Positions 56,390 through 64,000 of a DNA stretch of 64,000 bases are shown here, piece after piece. The notes below the pieces were generated by a model that was given only the letters and a program-made list of their open reading frames with translations, ran no database searches and was not told the origin of the DNA. The stretch's first letter is position 1, and each line of letters opens with the position of its first letter. The stretch is from assembly GCF_040183065.1 (NCBI RefSeq), contig NC_091125.1:120058621-120122620 (forward strand), read 5' to 3'. This DNA comes from Periplaneta americana (Eukaryota; Arthropoda; Insecta; Blattodea; Blattidae). The translations under genes were made by a program, and so were the position numbers.

Positions 56390-56428
56390 ATAATATTAGT
56401 AATAACAATATTAGTAATAACAATATTA

Positions 56429-56479
<51 letters not shown>

Positions 56480-56480
56480 T
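56390..56480. repeat. (AAT)n-rich microsatellite
   Basis: Impure TAATAACAATATTAG units followed by about 17 AAT triplets. Confidence 0.9.
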
Positions 56481-56699
56481 GTAGCTAATAATAATCTTTA
56501 ACAGTTGTTCTATGAAAATTTAAACATACGACTGTTTTGCATGAAATGAAAAGCAATTTAATTGTTAAATTGATACCAAATTTGACATTAGTCTACTCTG
56601 TTTTGCATTCTACTCCAGTGTTTCTCAGGCTTTTTATCGCATTGCTTTAGTACGGCACCTTGGCCTAAGGTGTAGAATGTAGAACACAGTAATCTGAAA

Positions 56700-56780
56700 T
56701 TTTTGTTGAAAGATTGGAGAAAGCTGGGTTTGCAGTTAAAGACCTGCTGTTGAGCAGAACACTAAATTAATGAATGAATT
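56700..56780 (+). mobile_element. LINE-D 3' end fragment
   Basis: GCTGGGTTTGCAGTTAAAG...TTGAGCAGAACAC...TGAATGAA matches the end of the copy at 37060-38035. Confidence 0.7.
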
Positions 56781-56817
56781 ATGTAAGTAATTGAACAATA
56801 TTATATTAAATTGAAAA

Positions 56818-56870
<53 letters not shown>

Positions 56871-56871
56871 G
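56818..56871. repeat. (ATT)n microsatellite
   Basis: About 18 ATT triplets. Confidence 0.95.
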
Positions 56872-57904
56872 TTCGCGGCCTCCCATTAACGGATTTTGGC
56901 CCCTTCACAGTGTCGCGGCCCTCCGTTTGAGAATCATTGTTCTACTCTACATCTTAGGCCAGGGATCTGTACTGAAGCAATGTAACGAAAAAGAGGTCTC
57001 ATCGACAAAAAGGTTAAGAAACGCTGATCTGGCTTACATGAATCGAAAATAAATGATTACGCTCACTGTCTTCTCTCTATTACGAACCCCCTATTTCCAT
57101 ATCAAGTGGATTCCCTGTGGTTAAATCTCTCAAACCTTGCTCGATAATACTATTCTCACTATAGTCCGACCATCGGATCTGTGCCCCCGTAAGATATGCT
57201 AACTGAACCTTAATTCCTTTTCAGCCTCGGCAATTCATTTCTCTCCCTGTATTCCTATTTCTCTCTTTTCTATCCCTCTCTCTTTCTCTCCCCCACTACT
57301 CACAATATTGAGCCTTCTTGCGGGACAGGTTATTTGCACTTGCAGTCCAGTGTTGTCAACTCAACATGATTACTGTAGCACGGAGTGGTGACAGAAATAT
57401 TATTAAGCAAGTACAGTAATAGCATTTTGCATAAGTCAATCAGCGTCATTAGGCCTACTTAAATTAAATTATGAATAAGTAATAATTAACCTTTCAGTAT
57501 TATAAGCAACATTCAAGAGACATGATACTGTTTGACGGAAGTTTGGCAACATCCCTATTCAGCAAGGTTCGTGGCCTGGTGTTTGACGTAGTGGGAGAGA
57601 AACAGGTGGAATGGGTTGAGTAGAGGCGTTAACTTTTCCAAGAACGACGACAGCGCTTAAGGGGCATAGATCCGATGGTCCGACAATACAAGCCGTACAC
57701 TACATCAATATTAGGCATCTTCGAACAGTCCCGCTAATACCAAAGAATGCTTAATAATGCGACTTTTTGGTAAATATATATAAGATTAATAATTATACTA
57801 TGCGGAGGCTAACAGGAAGGCAGAAAATAGGAGACTGGAATTTTACGTATAAGTTAACGCATTTCAATATTCAGGATAATATACTCTAAGTAGCTTTATG
57901 AAGA
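56872..57904. other. No recognisable gene
   Basis: Contains a CT-rich patch at 57240-57295. I see nothing else supportable. Confidence 0.45.
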
Positions 57905-58117
57905 ATAGAGTTCACCGCTGTGGAGTAATGGTTAGCACGCCTGAACATGAAACGAGCTGGTTCGAGTTCAAATCCTGGTTGGGACAAGTTACCTGGTTGA
58001 GGTTTTTCCGAGGTTTCCCTCAATCCAATAAGAGCAAATTCTGGGTAACATTCGGCGCTGGACCTTGCACACATTTCGCTGGCATTATCACCTTCATCTC
58101 ATTCAGATGCTCATACC

Positions 58118-58982
58118 TAGGGCTATAAATTACCTAAAAAGACCTTTAAAAAGAACTAAAGATATCTTAAAATGGACCTAAAGACTGGAAAAGGGGATGT
58201 AAAAAGGTAATCCAAATTAATTAATAATTTCAGTTTTAATTACATATTTAATGAATATAATGTTTAAAAAATACAAAATTTTGGTGGTATGCAACATACA
58301 GTGCGAAGTAAACTATAGGCTATGAATGAAATACTTCTTCTTACAAACATTATTATACATTTTTTTAGAATAACATAATTTGAAAAAGGAAATCCGGTTT
58401 GTTAAAAAAAGTACTTGGAGAATTTAGAATGAACAATTTTTGCCACCTAGCATGAATTCAGCATACCCACAATGGACATCCTGGAGAAAGAAATTGAAAT
58501 TAGCATAACTAGAATCATATTTGGCTTAACCACACTAGGGTTACAGAAATTGGACTTCGGAAACCTTACCTCAGCATTGCAGTATATCACAATAGTCATC
58601 TCCAGGTTCTTAAGTGTAAAGGATCGTCGGTTTTCTGACAGCACGTTGCGAAACGTCGAGAAACTTCTCTCCACATCAAAGGATATCTTTGGTGCATACT
58701 TGAAGCAAGTGAGATCTCGTGATGGATTCTTGATTTGTAAAAATGACAGTAAATATATAGTCGAAAGAAGCTGAACTTACAAAAAAAAAAGGCCATGAAG
58801 ACCTAAAAAAAAAGGCTAAGAAAGGACTAGTAAGCCAAAAAACGCCGAAAAAGGCAAAAAGGACAAATAAATCCCACCATTTTCTAGTCTACAGTGACCC
58901 AAAATAAACATATATTATGTTGGGCTCATCTTCGGACACTCAAAAAAAAAAAAAAACATTTTTCCTCAACTTCCGAGCCCTA
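58118..58982 (-). mobile_element. hAT element, 865 bp, near-perfect 8-bp TSD in a SINE
   Basis: TAGGGCT begins at 58118 and AGCCCTA ends at 58982. CTCATACC (58110-58117) and CTCATAGC (58983-58990) differ at one position. The left part has several ACCTAAA/CCTAAAAAG units, and the right part has GGCTAAG/CCAAAAA units. A piece of hAT C-terminal coding is present on the minus strand. Confidence 0.85.
58570..58705 (-). pseudogene. hAT dimerisation-domain remnant
   Basis: The minus strand gives YAPKISFDVERSFSTFRNVL, SENRRSFTLKNLEM and IVIYCN. The same motif order (VERSFSxF, then an LxVEN/LKNLE-like stretch and a VYC/IYC end) occurs at the left edge of the window, where the transposase belongs to a different hAT lineage. 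Only about 45 codons survive, so this is a deleted element. Confidence 0.78.
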
Positions 58983-59023
58983 CTCATAGCAGTTGAAAAA
59001 GCGTCGTAAAATAACCAATTAAA

Positions 59024-59302
59024 AATGAAGGGTAGAGCATAGGCATATTTAATACCTTTAATCACATATCCGTCAAAGCTTTAATCGTCTCTTTCCTCCG
59101 TAGCAAAGGAATACAAATCCCTTTCCATGTGTCCACAATGCGTGCCTGCTAAGTATTGGTCCACAGATCCTATACCCTCCCGCACTCGCATTGGATTGTA
59201 AGTAATTATCAAAGGAGGAAGGAAAACACAAGGAATAAAGTAGGCTATTACATTGTATTCTAGTGTTTTTACAACGGAAAAATTAATAGAATTCTGCGAT
59301 TC
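59024..59302. other. No recognisable gene
   Basis: Short spacer. The minus-strand frame 59081-59335 runs into the mariner TIR and is not a gene. Confidence 0.4.
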
Positions 59303-60033
59303 TACAGGGTGTTTCCGGGGTGGTGTTACAAACATTCAGGGATGATGGCGAAGGGCACATGTATCAATTTGAGATAAGGAACCATGGTCCGGAAATGACT
59401 GAGTCGAAAGTTATAAGCAAAAATAGTTGTGTGGAAATGGAACTGTAATTTGGCACCACGTGCCCTCCTTCCCTTAACTTTGGGAACAGTCGTGGAAAAG
59501 TGGTATGGGCCGGATGTCTCCTACATGGGTACTTGTCCCGATACAATCTGTGAGCTTGTCTACTGTTCCCATTGGCTCATACGTATTCGAAAATCAGGTC
59601 TGCTTATTCCACTCTCGTGTACTCCTCCATTTCACTAGGACTGATCGACTGGACACTGCAACTTGTACACATACACTGCTCTCTACAGACGTGCATATCA
59701 GGACCGACCCTGTCTGTTACACATTACGCTGTCTGCATTGCTTTAGTGTAGTCTCCTGTCCCCATCCCTCAGACAGCGCACTGAATGGAATGCTGTAAGT
59801 AGACAACGTAAACAACGTCAGATGAATAAGTACAGTATGTGTAAGATGTACAGATAAATACAAATAAATAAGCTGTACAGAGGAATAAAATTATTTCATT
59901 TCCACACAACTATTTTTGCTTGTAACTTTCGACTCGGCCATTTCAGGACCAGGGTTCCTTATCTCAAATTGATACATGTGCCCTTCACCATCATCCCTGA
60001 AAGTTTGTAACACCACCTCAGAAATACCCTGTA
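59303..60033 (-). mobile_element. Internally deleted mariner-like element, about 731 bp, about 138-bp TIRs
   Basis: TACAGGGTGTTTC (59303) and its partner GAAATACCCTGTA (to 60033) begin inverted repeats that match to about 59440 and from 59895. Shared blocks include GATGATGGCGAAGGGCAC-like and ATCAATTTGAGATAAGG. The TIR words differ from those of the elements at 24611 and 50327, so it is a third family. Internal coding survives as a DUF4817 fragment (separate entry). Confidence 0.9.
59446..59575 (-). pseudogene. DUF4817 fragment of a third mariner family
   Basis: The minus strand gives ANGNSRQAHRLYRDKYPC, RRHPAHTTF, RLFPKLREGG and HVVPNY, all in one frame. It aligns in order with the domains at 24866 and 50575 (N-G-N, LYR/MYQ, YP-x-R, TF-x-RL). 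A stop just upstream removes the N-terminal part. The catalytic core is absent. Confidence 0.82.
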
Positions 60034-61710
60034 TATGTAAGATTCTTCTTAGTCCGTTTCTACTCAACTTATAGTTGGTGAACTATAAAACTTGTTACAT
60101 GTGCCTTACATTCTGGTTTTGTAGTACCGCGAATTTCTCGGTGGTCTCGACTGGACTTGACTTCGAGTTTCCAAGATATAAATATGATGTACAACACATT
60201 CATTTAACAGCGCTACTATATTAAATTACGGCGAAATATGTAGCTTGAGGGCTCATTTAATGGGCAACTAGAGGAATGAATAACCGATCAAGTAGACGGA
60301 GAAAACAAATTTCTGTTTTTGCAGTCATAAATAAGATTCTAGCCCGTTTTGCGAGCTTCGCGGATTTATGTCTGACCTGTTAATTATGCTGACCGCACGA
60401 TATCAACCACGACCTACATTTTTAATGGAGTAGATGTAAATGTTATTAAGTAGCTTTACGGGATCGTGCAGAGATAAAAGAGAGTTGCTCTGTGACAGGT
60501 CTTATTACAACCGCGACGTTAATTCAACTCCTTAGACGTCCCACAATTAATTCTACGTCTTTCTAATTGACACATTTAAGATAATAAACTGACATTTCCT
60601 CTATAAGTTACTCAATAAGTTTGTATTGTAATAGAAATTAATTTAATATTTCAAATTGTCTAAACAGAAGTTCTTTTTATTTCTTTATATTCTCAATGTA
60701 CAAAGTACAGAGCAAGTATTCGTTAGTTGCATTCTTGACTTCGAATACCGAGCACTTAACAAGAATGTTATTGACTCTTCTCCATTACTTCCTGCTTACT
60801 TCTTACGGTCTACCCATTTTATTACATGTATTACATTAGTCGCAAAGAAAGAACAGACTTCTGATAACTCCATAAAGTTTATTTTTGAACTCCTTTCTAC
60901 TCGTTACTCGCTCGGGTCAGCCAATGGAAACGGAATTTGTTACTCACTTTTCCCACAGGACAAGTGAATACGGTGTTACTTCATAGATCCTTATCTGAGT
61001 TGTTACCAAATAATTCCGCGTTTTATTTGCAATAAACACAAAATCTTTACCTGTCTGCCCTATCGCCTGCTCTTTTCTTCCGAGGTGATGGGAGAAGGAA
61101 TGTTGCTGGTTGCAACGTCGCGCTCTGCCTCTGTATCTTCCACGTGCTTCATTAGAAGCGTCAAAAGTCGATGCTAGCGTCTTATCACTCCGCGTAATCG
61201 GATTGGATCTCTGACGTTTATTGAACTGTTATTTTCGATGAACAAGATGACTATTTCTCCTGGCATTCTTCCATTTCGCTTAACTTTACAGATTCCGTTC
61301 CAACATCATACCGTTTTGCCCTAAATTTCGCTTAATTCAATCTCATAAAAATAAATGTTGTCCCTTTAAACTCTATGAACAAATATGGAAACATGGAAGG
61401 AGAACTTCATGTTGCAGACTGATCTATAAATTGAAAGTGTAAAAAAGTGAACAGGAAATTTTAACAGTGTAAATTTCGAAACAAGGACAAAATATTTGGA
61501 CTTCTCTTCAAAATGTGAAAACATTTGCAAAGAAAATATTCAAAATCTTATACTATTCGAGTGCGGGGAGAAGCCGAAAATGAGTCGCTACTTACCGGTG
61601 CCGAGCGAAATCGGGGGTGACGGGAGCGCTGCAAAGAGACCAATTGATTACTAAAGCAGGTCGATTGAATATTGTTTTTTGCATGAATGTATGTAGTCTT
61701 CATGTATATA
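60034..61710. other. No recognisable gene
   Basis: AT-rich. A 103-codon plus-strand frame at 60656-60967 has no recognised motif. Confidence 0.4.
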
Positions 61711-61823
61711 CTATTAATGGAGAAAAATTCAGATCCCGGTATAGTTCAGTTAGTTAAGAGCGCCAAGCTGAGGGGTCATGGTTTCGATTCCCAGTGCCGG
61801 AACAAATTTTTGTCCATTAATAG
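61711..61823 (+). mobile_element. tRNA-like core in an inverted-repeat frame
   Basis: CTATTAATGGAGAAAAATT (61711-61729) and AATTTTTGTCCATTAATAG (61805-61823) are reverse complements with one mismatch. Between them is a tRNA-like core (61734-61803): box A TATAGTTCAGTTAGTTAAGAGC-like and box B GGTTTCGATTCC, ending CCGGAACAAA. The design resembles the two cores at 29844 and 30160. Confidence 0.75.
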
Positions 61824-62074
61824 CCTACTAGAAATGATGTTCATGTAATATTTCGTGTTATTGTTGCACTCTATTCTTCTATTTTGGTCGTTCTTTGGGT
61901 GATATCCAATAATTTTTAGTAAAATAATCATTGTTTTCAATTTTATTGGGATTTTTATTTTTTGACGGGATTAAGTTCGGTAGGGGGGGTCACACTACAG
62001 AAATATCACCCAAAAGTGAGTCAAAGTTTAGGAACCACTGCTATATATTTAAGTTAAATTAAGTTTTACTGGAG
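61824..62074. other. Short spacer
   Basis: Nothing recognised. The GGGGGGGTCACAC stretch near 61985 may belong to an old element. Confidence 0.35.
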
Positions 62075-62090
62075 AAGCATTTTTAGGTTG

Positions 62091-62988
62091 CCATTAGGAA
62101 AGTTCAGGATAACAGAAAGGGTTTGGAATTGAACAGGTTACATCAGCTTCTTGTCTATGCGGATGACGTGAATATGTTAGGAGAAAATCCACAAACTATT
62201 AGGGAAAACACGGGAATTTTACTTGAAACAAGTAAAGCTATAGGCTTGGAAGTAAATACTGAAAAGACTAAGTATATGATTATGTCTCGTCACCAGAATA
62301 TTCTACGAAATGGAAACATAAAAATTGGAGGTTTGTCCTTCGAAGAGATTGAAAAATTCAAATATCTTGGAGCAACAGTAACAAATATAAATGACACTCG
62401 GGAGGAAATTAAACGCAGAATAAATATGGAAAATGCGTGTTATTATTCGGTTGAGAAGCTTTTGTCTTCTAGTCTGCTGTCCAAAAATCTGAAAGTTAGA
62501 ATTTATAAAACAGTTATATTACCGGTTGTTCTGTATGGTTGTGAAACGTGGACTCTCACTTTGAGAGAGGAACAGAGATTAAGATGTTTGAGAATAAGGT
62601 TCTTAGAAAAATATTTGAGGCTAAGAGGGATGAAGTTACAGGAGAATGGAGAAAGTTACACAACGCAAAACTGCACGCATTGTATTCTTCACCTGACATA
62701 ATTAGGAACATTAAATCCCGACGTTTGAGATGGGCAGGGCATGTAGCACGTATGGGCGAATCCAGAAATGCATATAGAGTGTTAGTTGGCAGACCGGAGG
62801 GAAAAAGACCTTTGGGGAGGCTGAGACGTAGATGGGAGGATAATACTAAAATGGATTTGAGGGGAGTTGGGTATGATGATAGAGACTGGATTAATCTTGC
62901 ACAGGATAGGGACCGATGGTGGGCTTATGTGAGGGCGGCAATGAACCTGTGGGTTCCTTAAAAGCTATTTGTAAGTAAGTAAGTAAGC
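62091..62988 (+). pseudogene. RTE-type LINE, 5'-truncated, perfect 16-bp TSD
   Basis: The plus-strand frame from 62123 is open for 192 codons: [16 protein letters not shown] (catalytic Y-A-D-D), [25 protein letters not shown] and [13 protein letters not shown]. One frameshift near 62580 moves the rest ([37 protein letters not shown]) to another frame, ending NLWVP. The tail is AAGT-type. AAGCATTTTTAGGTTG is found at 62075-62090 and 62989-63004, exact, so this is a recent single insertion. The missing endonuclease and RT fingers mean it never had function in cis. Confidence 0.94.
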
Positions 62989-63004
62989 AAGCATTTTTAG
63001 GTTG

Positions 63005-64000
63005 TGTGTAAGTATTTTGGGCACTTTCTCATGGATAAGCTCTTCAACAATATGTCATGCATACGTGTACTTGAACTGTACATGGAAATAACAAATATCG
63101 GAGTTATAGCCTGAGATTTCGACTTGAACATTCTGTGGCTCAGCGCTGTATCTCGACCGCTTATCGCAACATCGCATTAAGCGCAACTTTCGCATCTCAT
63201 TATTTTGACGAGTGAGACAGCAATACATGTTCATACATTTATGTCTATAATTTTCTAAATATCAAATTAATTATACTACCCAGTGATGACGATAATTCAT
63301 CGACTGCACCGTTACCTCGGAGTACATGAACAAGCAATACTGGACTCCGCTTAGCGATTGTTTTACCGCCTGCCACCTGTTGTCCCTGATTGTTGTTTGA
63401 AACCAGTGCAACCAGTCGGATGTGAGAAATAGAACACCGACATTTCAATTGCACATCCGAAGCAAAATAACAATGTCGTTAGATGACTTAAAGTATTTCG
63501 TTATTATTATTTTGTAACAATCAACATAACCAATGTATTAAGTAAAGCAAAGACATATCAAATTGTCCACATTCATTTTTATATAGTAGTTACACTTTCT
63601 GTACTATCCTTCCTTTTTACTAAAGTCATAAAAATTGTTATTATGCAATAAAACCCATTCTTTCTATCAGATGTTTTGAAACCTGTTTATTTTAGATTAA
63701 CTTACAATTAATACTAATATGAATTTAAATAGATATATTAATATAATGCAAAAATAAATACAAATTTCTAACAAACATGGGCCCAAAAATAATCCAATGG
63801 ATCAGGGGATTGGCCTCTGGGTACGAGTGGATTTTAGTGGGCTGTGGATAGGGTTGCCAACTTTTTGGAGGAAATACGGGAGACTAAGGAATCGACAAAA
63901 TTTCATATAGAAAATTTGACAAATTATTCCGTTACGTTACTAAAAAAACGAATTTATTCTGTACTTCGGCAACTGGGCTTAAATTAAGAATGTTATGAGA
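63005..64000. other. No recognisable gene
   Basis: AT-rich sequence to the window end. A 69-codon minus-strand frame (63245-63454) has no recognised motif. Confidence 0.4.

Larger units (their letters stand above)
57905..59023 (+). mobile_element. tRNA-derived SINE, split by a hAT element
   Basis: Head TGGAGTAATGGTTAGCACG (box A) and GGTTCGAGTTC (box B), then GAGGTTTTTCCGAGG, GCTGGACCTTGCACAC and TCGCTGGCATTATCACC, to CTCATACC at 58117. The SINE resumes at 58983 with CTCATAGCAGTTGAAAAAG, GTCGTAAAATAACC and AATTAAAAA. Fragments at 11628 and 18473 match it. Confidence 0.88.

Noticed and set aside
58447-58796. Frames on both strands of the hAT remnant as separate genes
   Set aside because: The plus-strand 100-codon frame (58472-58774) is a shadow; only the minus-strand dimerisation block has family resemblance.
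60656-60967. 103-codon frame as a host gene
   Set aside because: No recognised motif, AT-rich codons, no nearby signals.

Overview
This is about 64 kb of AT-rich eukaryotic nuclear DNA with no prokaryotic gene organisation. It is almost certainly from an insect, most likely a cockroach (Blattodea, Periplaneta-like). That guess rests on the non-LTR retrotransposon families, the many tRNA-headed SINEs and the DUF4817-type mariner transposases, which I recognise from cockroach genomes; no search was run. I find no intact host gene with confidence. The only non-transposon coding candidate is a 51-codon frame at 40899-41054 whose N-terminus fits an N-myristoylation signal.

The window is a stratified graveyard of mobile elements, and many insertions can be delimited because target-site duplications (TSDs) survive. 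Left part (1-14.6 kb): a hAT transposase pseudogene at the left edge, a 1.9 kb purine-rich minisatellite with a 111-bp higher-order repeat, LINE tails, SINEs, an R2-like LINE C-terminus at 9.1-9.4 kb, and the first copy of a 1.07 kb repeat carrying a Crypton-like tyrosine-recombinase end. Middle left (16-30 kb): decayed LINE reverse transcriptase, a MITE split by a SINE, a 3.7 kb TIR-bounded hAT element (19747-23487) holding several nested insertions, a nearly complete mariner with 170-bp terminal repeats (24611-26080), an RTE-type LINE, a second R2-like end, a solo LTR (28297-29078), and a foldback with two tRNA-like cloverleaves.

Middle right (31-47 kb): two hAT MITEs, another RTE-type LINE, a relic of a conserved family I cannot name (33.8-34.2 kb), a second LINE lineage (37-38 kb), a decayed mariner (38-39 kb), a perfect 38-bp-arm palindrome at a LINE junction (41.7 kb), and a TWA-targeting MITE inside another repeat. 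Right part (50-64 kb): two internally deleted mariners that keep only the N-terminal DUF4817 domain, a second copy of the Crypton-bearing repeat, a SINE split by a hAT element with a near-perfect 8-bp TSD, a tRNA-like core inside inverted repeats, and an RTE-type LINE with a perfect 16-bp TSD.

These sequences do not form a pathway. What they record is order of insertion: SINEs into MITEs, hAT into SINE, MITE into repeat, LINE into minisatellite. The items most worth follow-up are the tRNA-like cores flanked by inverted repeats, the repeated retention of the DUF4817 domain in deleted mariners, the tyrosine-recombinase-bearing repeat, the frame-preserving purine array and the unnamed conserved relic.
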